Source: an uncultured Bacteroidota bacterium (lineage in GTDB: Bacteria > Bacteroidota > Bacteroidia > 2-12-FULL-35-15). From it: 47,711 bases of DNA. The DNA is taken from positions 1 to 47,711 of the forward strand of contig CAINDA010000060.1 of NCBI GenBank assembly GCA_903847205.1, written 5' to 3'. A program made the translations under genes and the position numbers. The notes under the pieces are model-generated. The model was not told where the DNA came from and did not search any database. It saw nothing but the letters and a program-made list of their open reading frames with translations. The number at the start of each line of letters is the position of its first letter. Positions within the stretch are counted from its first letter, which is position 1. Shown in pieces: positions 1 through 10,500 of this stretch.

Positions 1-3000
1 AATTGCTCTTGGGTCATATTCCCAAAACTCTGCTGTATAATGATTCCCTACACCGCTGATTTCATCGACTGTTCGTTGTCCATTATATCCGTATGGGAAT
101 TCTCCCGGATTAAATACTCTGCCGGGCATTAAACTGCCAAATGGTCCGTAGTCTCTCGATGATACAATATTAGCACTATAAAAGTCAACATTAGTGCTGG
201 TATTATTCGCAATTTTTCTATCCGTAAAAATCGCAACGTCATTACCAAGGTGATTATTTCCAGAATAATTTTTGAACCCCAAAGAACGGCTGAAACTTGT
301 TGATGATACGCCGGACCCAATAAGTTCCCTCTCTTCCTTATCAATTCCAATTAAACTGCTTCCATAAATATGAAGTTCGGTTTGTTTGAAACTTTCACTC
401 CCGCCAGTACCCTCGTGTTTATAGGTGCTCAAGATATTGCCTTGAGCATCTAAAACGTAAAATTCACTTTTTTCCCATACGTTTGAATTACTGTAAACAT
501 GCTTGGCTACACGGTTACCCATAGCATCGTAATCAAATATAAGATTTTTTTTAGTGCCTGATGCACGCACAATCTCTTTTATTTTGCCGTCAACTCTTCT
601 TTTTATTTCAGATATTTCATCCAGTACATCACTTTTAAGTTCACCTATTTCGGAATAGGTGTAATTATTAGCTGCCTGCGTTAATAAATCATAGCCTCCT
701 GTTGAAGTTGCAGCATCGGCAATGTCTCTAAGCCTGTTATTAACCCTTGCGCTGCTTACTAAATCATAATTATAAGTTTGATCATCAATTAATGTTCCGG
801 CGGAATTTTTTACCTGTGCAGTAAGTATGTTGCCGTTTAAATCAAACGTATATCCGTTATAATACTTGCCGCCGTAGGTGCTTCCGGTCTGCCAGCTGTT
901 GCCGGTAACATCTATGTTAGAAAACCCTCTTGCCTCTTTTATCCGGTTTAACTGGTCGTATTTATAAGCCATTCCATTGGGTGAAAAATCGCCGGTACCG
1001 GGGTTTGTAATATTGGTGGTCATGTAACTGATGTTGCCGTTGAATAAATCAAAACGGCTGTTCAGAAGGTCGCTGCCTGCTATGGCTGCTAAAGCATTAA
1101 CGCTGCTGCCTGCTTTGGGCGTATAATCTCCGCTGAAATATCCTAATGTGTAGGAGAATGCATCACGTGCTATCTGCTTGTTCAGGTTATTAGTGATCAT
1201 ATTTCCGTCCTTTCCCATATCCCTTCTTTGGTCAAGTGTTTCGGAGTTTATGTTTTTCTGCCAGCCTTGTATGGTGTATGCGTAATCAATACCCTGTACT
1301 TTTTTATCACCTATTTCGGTGCGGGCAAGAGGCCCGTGTGCATAATAAAAATATTTGGCATCCTGGTTCCATATTACATTGTCCCTGCTGGTATAAACAT
1401 TGGTTATACGGTTATCGGCATCGTATAAATACTGGTGATAAAAGGCATCCGCTTGTCCGTCCTCGTAACTTACCTTATTTACTTTTCCGCTTACCAGATC
1501 ATAATCGTAATTAATTCGTTTTAAATTTTGGTCAAATGTGGTTAATTCGCTGTTGGTATTCTCTTGTATCAATGTTTTTACATTGCCGTGAATGTCGTAA
1601 CAGTAATGCGCTGCATGGTCGTAAGTGGATGCTCCCGAACCATCGGTGTAAGTTACTGTTGCAACCCTGTTCCTTAAATTTTCCTGCCCAGCGGAACCAA
1701 AATATCCATTGACTGTGCTGCTATATGCATCATCGTAGTGCGTCTGTGTTAATTGATTTTTTGTGGATGCGGCAGCGGTTATCCATGCGGATAATGCGCT
1801 TGCATCGCGTGAAATGGCATAGGTCATTGCTGCAGCAGAAATTAATTCACCGGTTTCATAAACTCTTCCTAATGCATCGAATAATGAATAGGAGTATGCA
1901 GGCGTTGTGTAATTTTTTTGTTTTGCATTCTGCCAAACAGCAAGCCGTCCTAATACATCATAATAAAACCATGCAGAATCGCCGTCAGGCGAATATTGTT
2001 TTACTAACTGCTGTAAGCTGTTGTACCAGTATTGTGTTACCATTACATGTGTAGGAACTGTAAATACAGAACCCGAAGCCAATGGATCGGCCCGGTATGC
2101 AGCAGCAGCAGCAAACTCACCTGTTGTAGACAAAAATCTTGTTCCCTGAGGAGGAACTGTTTTCAGCAGATTACCGGCCTGATCGTAATAATACAAGGTG
2201 TAATAATATTCATCGAGTGTATAAGTAACAGTAAATGATTCGCGCGTAACTGTATTTAAACAAACTGTTTTATATGCATTGATAAAATTTGCAGCCGCTA
2301 AACGTGCTGCAGCCAGCTGATTTGCGTTATTAATAAAAGCGGCATCTGCAGCGTTCTGTAAATTTTCCTGCTCGCATTGGCAGGGAGGAGGCGGAGTTCC
2401 GTTTGCACTGCATTTCATGGCAGGAGGCATATTATCAAAAGTACTTCCGGTGTAGGTATCACTGCTGTATGCCGTCAACCACCCGTCCACATCAGTAGAT
2501 GTTACAGATACAGCAGGTGAATACCCTGTATTAACTGCAGCCGCAATATTTGTTTTTTCAGTGCTGGTATATGTATGCGGCGGAGCCGGAAAGCCGTGAT
2601 TAACCACAAAAGAAATAAAACTCGTGCCGGTGCATTCATCCTGATTTAAACATTTAAAACCTGCCGGTGCGTTATTAAATGTGGTTGTGCTTACGGTATT
2701 ATCTGTGCAGGCAGTTAACCAGGCAGCAACATCAGACGCTGTATACGCAGTGCTGGGAGTAAACTCATTATTTAAAACCATTGCAATGGTATCGTTGTTA
2801 TACGAGGGATGATCTATACTAAGTGCTGCGATGTAATTATGAATATTAGTGCAGCTGCAGTTACCGGCATTATAAGCAGGTACAGAAGATGCAGCACACA
2901 TTAATTGAGATGGCATCCCGCCTAAATTGGATAAGCTATGGGCAGAAGTTAAAGCACATTCTGTCTGCCAGTACCCAACCTCCACAGATGTTACAACATC

Positions 3001-6000
3001 ACCACCGCTTAATGCATAAAAATCATTGATGGCAGCGGCAATAACACTTGTACTCGAAGAGTCCAGACTCTGCTGAGAAATAAAAGTATTGTAATTACCG
3101 CAGCTGCATGAAACCTGCTGGTTAATGATATTTGCAGAAGGAAATACAATACCGCTCACACAGCCAGAAGAAGTATAATGATTTATTACATCATTAAATG
3201 AGTTGTATGATCCTCCTACATTACAGCTATTGCAATGGTCAGCTCCTAATACGTTTATCGGATCAGCTCCGTAAGTGCATATGTCAATCATATAATTTTT
3301 GATGGCTGTAGTATCGCTTAAATTAGTAATTGTGCAGTTTGCTTTCAGCTGTGCAATCCACTGCGAGGCATACTGTGCACAGTTGCTTTTGTAAATTTCA
3401 GTAACTGCAGGATTGGTTCCATTGCCCGACATAGAACTTTGCAGGGTAGCGGCAATATCAGTATTCATGACAATTAAATTTGAAGTTGTGTTATAGCAGG
3501 CATTATCCCAAAAAGTTTTAACTGCATTGTTTACCGGATAACGCATTTGAAAACTAGGAGGAGAACTTGGAGAGGCATCTGTCCAGCCCCAGCGGTTTGC
3601 AGAAGGAGTTAAATTATCACATCTTTCTGACATTGACTCTTCCCTTTTTGTCTGCACTAATTTTTTTATTCCTAAATAGCTGTTGACAAAATATTGATAC
3701 TTGGTCATTAGAGGGCTGCTGCCTCCTAAAATTCCGGGGTGAGCGGATGTGCCGTCGCCGTGAAGATTCCTGAACATCTGATATACATTATTGGGAATTG
3801 TTACGGCCGCAAAAGGAGATGCCATGCTTGCCGCCGAAGCACTTGAAGCGGAATGTATATTATCAGGATCATCTAATACATACCATACACTTAACCAAAA
3901 AGGAGAACCGCTTGTACCAGCAGCAATATAGTGTGTTAACAGTTCCTCCACTGCATCTTTTTCTAAAAGTGTATGTGTGGAAGAAGTGCAATTATTAACA
4001 GTAATGGTGTTTTCGCAGGCATAGTAAGGATCTGATAACTGTGAAGGCAGGCTGACAGTGCCTACATATTCGGAGTAATCAGTTGTAAAGGAACTTGTTT
4101 TTACAGCTGCACCTGTTGGTATGTAATAGGTTTGTAAATCAAAATGGTTCGTCATATCAGCATCAAAAGTATTAGACTGCCCAATAGTTTTGGCTGGCTC
4201 AGAACAAATACTTCTATCGCAGTTATATTGGTATTGGCAGTATTCCGGGTGAAACCGTATTAAATAATCTGCAAAACAATTCCGCCAATTAACCCTGATA
4301 GAGTCCCAGCTATCCCAATGATCAGTTATGCTGGAAACAACTGTACAGGTTGTGGATGCATTCAGCCATGCTTTAAAAGCAGTAAAATTTCCGGAGCTGA
4401 TATTTGCTGATAGCCAGGTATTGTCATTTACAGTGGTATTGAACACATCAGACGAAGTATTAAAGTAGTAATTATCAAAATACTGTCCGCCGGGGCTCAT
4501 GTCTGCAGCTAAAGCAGCATAATGAAGTTCGCAGTCTGATTTACCAGGAACATTGGACGGATTACTGCAAAGCACTTTGCAGGCAGCAATTAATATATTT
4601 GCATCTGTTTCAGAAATAGTTTCTCCAGCCGCATTTATATAATTATATCCACCGGTTCCATTAGGAATTTTAAAATTCTGCTCGCAGATTCCGTTACAAT
4701 CCAGACAAGGTTCCGGAGTTACGGCATCATAAGAGATGCATGGCATAAGGGCTGCCACTGTTTCATTGTAATAAGCTGTCAGGCTGTTCTGGTTTAATTT
4801 TAAATTTTTGATTACAGTGTATGTTCCAATATCTGAAAAAGCTGCGGTGAAAGTAAAACTTGATAATGCACTAATGTTGGTATAAGATGCGGTACCGCTT
4901 ACAGTTCCTGAAGTTGTTGTAAAAGTTACAGGGTCGTTGTCTTCATTGGTAATGGTAATGTCTAAATCATATTTACATGTTCTGCATACCGCAGTATCAC
5001 ATGTTTCACAATGCTGATCACTGGATAAATTATAGGTAAAATCATAGGAGCCGGGCGAACTCACTGTAATAGTACTTTGAGATACAAGGGCATCGTCTGC
5101 AAGATTGTTTTTACCTGTAAGCAGATCGGCAGTTACAACAGAAGAAGGGGGTTTGGAATCTATTTCAAGTAAGTTAGAAGGATGCGTTCCCGAAAGGGAT
5201 GCAGCTACCGTCCTTCCTTCCTGATCAAGATAGGTTATGCTCACCTGACCGTTGGGATCCTGAGTCATATTTTTTTTGTAATGCAGCCAATTACCCGCTT
5301 CATTGCCAAACAGGCGATCCAACTCTTGCTGTCCGGTTGGTGTGCCGTAGAAATCTTTTGTTTCGTGACTGCTCCCGATTTTATGATTGGTGCCCACACC
5401 GCTTTGTTTGGTTATGCGATTGGTTCCGTCTTTTTTATAGATAGTTCTTGAAAAAGGGTATCCTTCTGCGTCAGGCACGTAAGCATCAGTTCCGGCAGCA
5501 CCGGCATTGTTAGAATAATATCTTCCGGTTGTATTAAGGGCAGGATCTACGGCGTTAGGAACATCGTGAGTTGTGTTTTTATCAAAGTCGTTTTTATCGA
5601 AATGATCATTGAAATTGTTATAGAAATGAATGCCTGTGCTTGTAACTGGAGTAGGCAGGATCTGAACGGCTCCCCTGCCTTCAAAATCATATTTTGTTTC
5701 TGCAATCAGTGCATTTTTTTCAGTATTTAGCAGTGTACTGGTTTGCCGTTTGCGCAGGCTGCCATCGAAATAATTTATTACTTCTTTTCGTTTTCCGCCT
5801 TCTGCAAAAGCTGCCGAATACTGCCAGTTATAGACAGTATCCAGGCCTGCATAATTTAATTTGTAGGCGCTTCCAGAAGGGGTTGTGCTTGTAGAGCCGA
5901 TAAATGAACTGTTATTGTAGCTCCAGTCCCCTTCAGTGCGTTCTCCGCTGTTTCCGTCAATACCTACCGCTCTTGCCCTGTATAATACTATCCCCCGCGG

Positions 6001-6759
6001 ATATGCCAGCGGAATAGCGTAATGCTGATCAGTTGTATTGATACGTGAGGCATCACGAAAATCGAAATCGTATCCTCCGCTGGGAGTAAAAGAGCCGGTA
6101 CCAATATCCAGGAAGAGCCATTCCAAATCATAACTCTCTGCCCCCTGAGCATACGTCCATGCAACCGGCAATTCATTATCCGTGACAGATGATGAATATA
6201 CAAACGGAATAGACGTTGATGTAATTTTATAATAGCGTTCTGTTTCCTGCTCTAAATCTAAAAATATATCATTTTGATAATCAGCTAAGGTTAAACCGCT
6301 GCCCGAATATGTCACTCCTGTAATCGTTATCTTAGCTTTATAAAAGGCTCCTGTATATTTTAAAAAATCTTTGTCTTTATAGCTGGTGCTGTTATTAAAA
6401 GTAATTGTCAGCGATTGTGCTGTATGCGTTGCGACAGAAGTCCCCGCGGCATTGTATAAAACTATTGTATAAATAACATTGAGGGACCAGCTTGTTTGAA
6501 AATTATTCATTCTAGACTGATCAAACCTCAGCACTACATTATTATGCCCTTGGTTTACATGAAATACTGTGTTATCAGCGCCATTGACAGTCATATACGG
6601 GAGCCATTGATCCTGAACATTCAGCACCGCACCAGTTACTATTTCATTCCCGGTTTTACTTACTGCAATATGTTCATTCGCACTATACCCGCAAAAGGCT
6701 GATACTGCTAAAATAAATGAAAATATATATTTCAATACCCTTAAAATTTTCTTTTTCAT
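1..6759 (-). CDS. Giant RHS/YD-repeat protein, cut at the left edge
   Basis: The reading frame is open for 2253 codons from the ATG at 6759 to base 1, with no stop, so the 3' end lies outside the window. A Sec signal peptide (MKKKILRVLKYIF and a hydrophobic stretch) starts it. Residues about 430-520 carry segments typical of Bacteroidetes RHS proteins (GYPFSRTIYKKDG, SITYLDQEGRTVA). Residues about 585-1460 are unusually rich in cysteine (for example CETCDTAVCRTC). From about residue 1500 YD-type repeats follow (YYYDQAGNLLK, FYYDVLGRL, FDLNGNILT), then the RHS core near the edge (NYSGNNHLGN, YGPFGSLMPGR, WEYDPRAI). In the family the core ends in a DPxG-like cleavage site followed by a variable, often toxic, domain; here that part lies beyond the edge. 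It is the last visible gene of operon A, 12 bases after the LolA-like gene. Identification as an RHS protein is secure; toxin activity is inference. Confidence 0.93.
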   Translation of the reverse strand, partial: MKKKILRVLKYIFSFILAVSAFCGYSANEHIAVSKTGNEIVTGAVLNVQDQWLPYMTVNGADNTVFHVNQGHNNVVLRFDQSRMNNFQTSWSLNVIYTIVLYNAAGTSVATHTAQSLTITFNNSTSYKDKDFLKYTGAFYKAKITITGVTYSGSGLTLADYQNDIFLDLEQETERYYKITSTSIPFVYSSSVTDNELPVAWTYAQGAESYDLEWLFLDIGTGSFTPSGGYDFDFRDASRINTTDQHYAIPLAYPRGIVLYRARAVGIDGNSGERTEGDWSYNNSSFIGSTSTTPSGSAYKLNYAGLDTVYNWQYSAAFAEGGKRKEVINYFDGSLRKRQTSTLLNTEKNALIAETKYDFEGRGAVQILPTPVTSTGIHFYNNFNDHFDKNDFDKNTTHDVPNAVDPALNTTGRYYSNNAGAAGTDAYVPDAEGYPFSRTIYKKDGTNRITKQSGVGTNHKIGSSHETKDFYGTPTGQQELDRLFGNEAGNWLHYKKNMTQDPNGQVSITYLDQEGRTVAASLSGTHPSNLLEIDSKPPSSVVTADLLTGKNNLADDALVSQSTITVSSPGSYDFTYNLSSDQHCETCDTAVCRTCKYDLDITITNEDNDPVTFTTTSGTVSGTASYTNISALSSFTFTAAFSDIGTYTVIKNLKLNQNSLTAYYNETVAALMPCISYDAVTPEPCLDCNGICEQNFKIPNGTGGYNYINAAGETISETDANILIAACKVLCSNPSNVPGKSDCELHYAALAADMSPGGQYFDNYYFNTSSDVFNTTVNDNTWLSANISSGNFTAFKAWLNASTTCTVVSSITDHWDSWDSIRVNWRNCFADYLIRFHPEYCQYQYNCDRSICSEPAKTIGQSNTFDADMTNHFDLQTYYIPTGAAVKTSSFTTDYSEYVGTVSLPSQLSDPYYACENTITVNNCTSSTHTLLEKDAVEELLTHYIAAGTSGSPFWLSVWYVLDDPDNIHSASSASAASMASPFAAVTIPNNVYQMFRNLHGDGTSAHPGILGGSSPLMTKYQYFVNSYLGIKKLVQTKREESMSERCDNLTPSANRWGWTDASPSSPPSFQMRYPVNNAVKTFWDNACYNTTSNLIVMNTDIAATLQSSMSGNGTNPAVTEIYKSNCAQYASQWIAQLKANCTITNLSDTTAIKNYMIDICTYGADPINVLGADHCNSCNVGGSYNSFNDVINHYTSSGCVSGIVFPSANIINQQVSCSCGNYNTFISQQSLDSSSTSVIAAAINDFYALSGGDVVTSVEVGYWQTECALTSAHSLSNLGGMPSQLMCAASSVPAYNAGNCSCTNIHNYIAALSIDHPSYNNDTIAMVLNNEFTPSTAYTASDVAAWLTACTDNTVSTTTFNNAPAGFKCLNQDECTGTSFISFVVNHGFPAPPHTYTSTEKTNIAAAVNTGYSPAVSVTSTDVDGWLTAYSSDTYTGSTFDNMPPAMKCSANGTPPPPCQCEQENLQNAADAAFINNANQLAAARLAAANFINAYKTVCLNTVTRESFTVTYTLDEYYYTLYYYDQAGNLLKTVPPQGTRFLSTTGEFAAAAAYRADPLASGSVFTVPTHVMVTQYWYNSLQQLVKQYSPDGDSAWFYYDVLGRLAVWQNAKQKNYTTPAYSYSLFDALGRVYETGELISAAAMTYAISRDASALSAWITAAASTKNQLTQTHYDDAYSSTVNGYFGSAGQENLRNRVATVTYTDGSGASTYDHAAHYCYDIHGNVKTLIQENTNSELTTFDQNLKRINYDYDLVSGKVNKVSYEDGQADAFYHQYLYDADNRITNVYTSRDNVIWNQDAKYFYYAHGPLARTEIGDKKVQGIDYAYTIQGWQKNINSETLDQRRDMGKDGNMITNNLNKQIARDAFSYTLGYFSGDYTPKAGSSVNALAAIAGSDLLNSRFDLFNGNISYMTTNITNPGTGDFSPNGMAYKYDQLNRIKEARGFSNIDVTGNSWQTGSTYGGKYYNGYTFDLNGNILTAQVKNSAGTLIDDQTYNYDLVSSARVNNRLRDIADAATSTGGYDLLTQAANNYTYSEIGELKSDVLDEISEIKRRVDGKIKEIVRASGTKKNLIFDYDAMGNRVAKHVYSNSNVWEKSEFYVLDAQGNILSTYKHEGTGGSESFKQTELHIYGSSLIGIDKEERELIGSGVSSTSFSRSLGFKNYSGNNHLGNDVAIFTDRKIANNTSTNVDFYSANIVSSRDYGPFGSLMPGRVFNPGEFPYGYNGQRTVDEISGVGNHYTAEFWEYDPRAI

Positions 6760-6771
6760 AATAAAATAATT

Positions 6772-7506
6772 CTATGGTGTCTGAGTCTGGTCTTGATCCA
6801 CAACCTGGTATTTCGCGTAATTATTCAAAGGGGTAATTTTATTTTTCTTTATTGTAATAAATTTGTTTTCGGAAAAATACGAGTCCGCGATTGGTTTGTT
6901 CAGCACTATATCCGAATAATCAACTGTTACTTTTGCTGCAGAATTATTAAATTCAGGGTTCTCGGTGTTGTAATAATAAACTACCTGTACAATTGTATTG
7001 TTATCAGGGTTAATTGCAAGTTCCAGTTTATCTATTAAGCTGTTTTTGTAAGCAATCTGAATACGCTTTTCTTCCGCGCTGTTCAGGAGGTATTTTACTT
7101 GTACGTTCTTACCTGCTAAAACCATAGCAGAGTCAAGTTTAGCAATAGAGAAACCGTTTTGCGCTTTTGCATCTTTCTTATTCTTTTTATATAAAATTAT
7201 TTTCTGCTTATCATCGACAAGCAGCACAGAACGCTTATTGAATATGGTGGTTCGGCCCATTATTGAAGTATAGTAATTCCCTTCACTGCTAACTGCTCTG
7301 CCTTTATAATCAAATAAAGGTTTTGTATCTGCTGCTGTTGTAAATGATTTTATTTCTATGTTCATCTGAAATGACTTCGCACTGATATATGCTTTATTCA
7401 TTGCGAGCAAATCCTCTTTCCATTCCTGCGAATAGATAAGACCGGGCTTTATAAACAAACCGCAAAAAATTAATACGTGATGATATTTTCTAAAAAAAAT
7501 TTTCAT
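6772..7506 (-). CDS. Exported LolA-like small protein
   Basis: This 244-residue protein has a signal peptide ending near GLIYS and a mature part of alternating beta strands. The body (for example GNYYTSIMGRTTIFNKRS, then KLELAINPDNN and KVTVDYSDIVLN) resembles the curved-sheet LolA/LolB-type fold found in many Bacteroidetes periplasmic proteins, but no diagnostic motif fixes the family. It sits between the two giant shell genes, 12 bases from each, so it is probably co-translated with them. A carrier or assembly role for these large exported proteins is possible but is inference from position only. The start is the only ATG ahead of the signal peptide. Confidence 0.6.
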   Translation of the reverse strand: MKIFFRKYHHVLIFCGLFIKPGLIYSQEWKEDLLAMNKAYISAKSFQMNIEIKSFTTAADTKPLFDYKGRAVSSEGNYYTSIMGRTTIFNKRSVLLVDDKQKIILYKKNKKDAKAQNGFSIAKLDSAMVLAGKNVQVKYLLNSAEEKRIQIAYKNSLIDKLELAINPDNNTIVQVVYYYNTENPEFNNSAAKVTVDYSDIVLNKPIADSYFSENKFITIKKNKITPLNNYAKYQVVDQDQTQTP

Positions 7507-7518
7507 TTTTGTTTATAA

Positions 7519-10500
7519 TTACGGAAGTCTTCGTTTCATATTACTTCGCGTTGTTTTAATAGTAGCAATACCTTTCACTGTTTCTTTTTTAACCTGAACC
7601 ATAGTTCCTGCCTGATCATAATTGTAGAACGTTGCATAGTTCTGATTATCCAGTTCTGCTGCAAGACGCAGTGTCTGCGGGTTATACACAAAAGTTTTTA
7701 ATGTGCTCTGGAAAGGCTGGATACGGACATCATCCATCGAAAACAAACTTCCTCCGGAAAGCCCAAAGTTTATGATAACGCTGGTCCCTGACGAAGTAAA
7801 AGTTACATCGTATTTTTTCCAGCCTTCAATTAAAGGCCCCAGAGCTGTTTCATTAACGGTTCCTCCAGTGATAGCGATTGCAGGCGAGCCGGCACTGTTT
7901 TTAAACCATGCACTCACGAGGTATTTTTTCCCTGAAACAGGTGTAAAATAGTTTGCCGCACTGGTAAATGTCAATGAGCCGTCTTCAACAGTAATTGATT
8001 TTTTTCCTGAATGAGCATCTGTATTTACACCAACACCGCCTTCAACCTCTGAACCGGTAAAAACAAATTGTAAATGCCCATGACCTGTTGTATACGTATC
8101 ATTTTTATAATCTTCGAAACCATCAAATGCTGTTTCATAATAACCTGCATTGTGCGCTATTGCTGTTTGAACTGAATTTTCATAACCATACAATGCAGTA
8201 GAATAAACTAATAATGGATCTTTGTTTTCTATTTCATAACCATAAGGATTGTATTTGGTAACTTCAGAAGTCCATGTCCATTTAGGATTTGTTCCACCGG
8301 TGTTCCAATCAAACAATGTAAAATCCCGGTAAGTTCCGTTTTTAGAAATATCCGTTACAGCACCTCTTTTTCTATCGGTTTGATAAACATTCGTTCTGAA
8401 GGCTCTCCAAATGCCTTTTACCCCAACCCTATAATCATTAGTATAAGCTGCATCAGGAGCACCTTCGACAGATTGATTATTAGTGACATCCGCATAGTCA
8501 TAAGACCAATTATCTTTTAATTCCATTGCATCAGCATGTAAAACATCCGGCATACATTCTTTTAAACAACCTAAACCAGTAGTAAATTCACCTTCAAGAA
8601 CTATAACTCCATCCGGGCCTGTATATGTTGCAAATACTTTATCTCCAACTTTACTAAGCTGGTAGGAGAAGCTAGAATTTAACGGAGCTGAAAACTTTAA
8701 TTCAATTCGTCCGCAATCAGCGCCTGTTAATGTAAAATAGAGATAATCATTATATGTTCCAGCTATATAGCCCTGCGCAGTAATAGTATTTTCAGTGGCA
8801 CAATCCGAAAATGTAAAATCATGAGAATACTGTAAATCCCCGCTATGTTCGGAAGGATAAATGTTCCATGCATTAAACAATGGAAAACTTCTTGAAGTAA
8901 CGGGGTTGCTTAATGATACTATTTTACCATCAGAAACAGATAATTGATTTCTTCTTCCTGAACGGGTAATTGTCATGGTACTTGTTCCGCTGTATTCATT
9001 ATTACCAGAATCCTTTAAAATAAAATACGAAGGAGTGATTGCTGTAACCCAATACTCATGGGTATCGCCGTCAATACAAACCTGATCGCCTAATGATAAA
9101 TAATTTGTTGGGTCACCCACAGAAAGTCCGCAGTGACTGCTCGATGGATAAACAGAAAATACGGCTCCTGTATTTTTGTAAGCAGCACCCATACCCTCAT
9201 AGGCCCAATGAGCTGCATAATCATAAGTATAAACAGGTGAATCAAAATTATTTTTAACCTGCGTTAATAATGGCTTTCCTGTGGCGGCATCAAACATTAA
9301 ATTTTTTGTACTTGCCATCGCCCCTTCATTAAACTGGCGTGTTTCCATTAAAACTCCGTTACGGCTGATCACATTCATTCCAACTATGGATTTACTTAAA
9401 GCTTCAGCATAATCTATTGAAGGAAAAACAGTAAATACAGGAACAGGGATAGGGAGAGTGAGTTCAAAATTAGCCTGTAAACCTGAGGACATACTGACAT
9501 GCGATCGTTCACGCATATCTATAAAAAACTCTTTTGTAAGTCCTATGTTAGAAGTTTTATGGTATGCATCGTTATACAGTACATCCACCTGATTGTTTAA
9601 GTGATTAGCTGCTGATGAACTATACGGCGCATCTGTGTTATAGATGTATTCGGTTTTAGTAACCGGGGTGACCGGAACGGATGATGTCAAATTGCTGCCG
9701 AAAGGATATGTGGCAATTGATTTAAGTTTACCATGCATATCATTGGTTTCAACAGTAAAATTTTGCGAAAACCCGTGGCTTTCAAAACTAACATTTCCTA
9801 TAAATGGAATGTTTATATCCGGCGTAAATTTTTTGTGATCCAAATTGGAGTGTGTAACTATCACCGGAAAGTCTTTCGCTGTGTAATATTCGTTAACAGT
9901 AATTCCCTGAACCCCTTTGGTGACATCATTAGAAGCATCATCTTTATGATTAATCCCTTTTACTATCACGCGGCTGTATCCCACACTTGCAGCAGGATAA
10001 TAACTTTCGCAATAGGGTTCTTCCAAATACAGGTTATCATGCTTCACAATAAAATAATCGCTGCTATATCTGACGGGCTTACGGAGTGAAATTTCATCTC
10101 CGCCTATCATTGGTTCATATTCTGCAACACCAGAACTGCTGCCGTCAGGCATACGGTAAATATATTCCTGACCGTACTCATTGTAATCAATATCAGTATT
10201 GGCAGAAGAAGCCATGCCCGACCATGTATTAATCGTCTTGATGCTTTTAACACGATGGCCTCCGCCGTATTTTATTTTATCAGGAGAATTAACTCTTATG
10301 AATGATGGACTATCATCATTTATATCAATATTTTTACAATATCCGTTTATGATACAGAAATTATAATAACCCGAAAACATTTGCATCTCGCTTGAAAAGA
10401 AACCCACAACACCATTTGCCAGCTGCAGTAAACCAGCAGTTAGAGGGTTCAAGCCGGGATCGTTATCATTACTGGATGGATATAACAAATCAGGACGGTT

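Noticed and set aside
2032-2070. Palindrome-like TTACATGTGTAGG inside the RHS gene near 2042
   Set aside because: It is an incomplete match (one arm altered) inside coding sequence, so it is probably chance.
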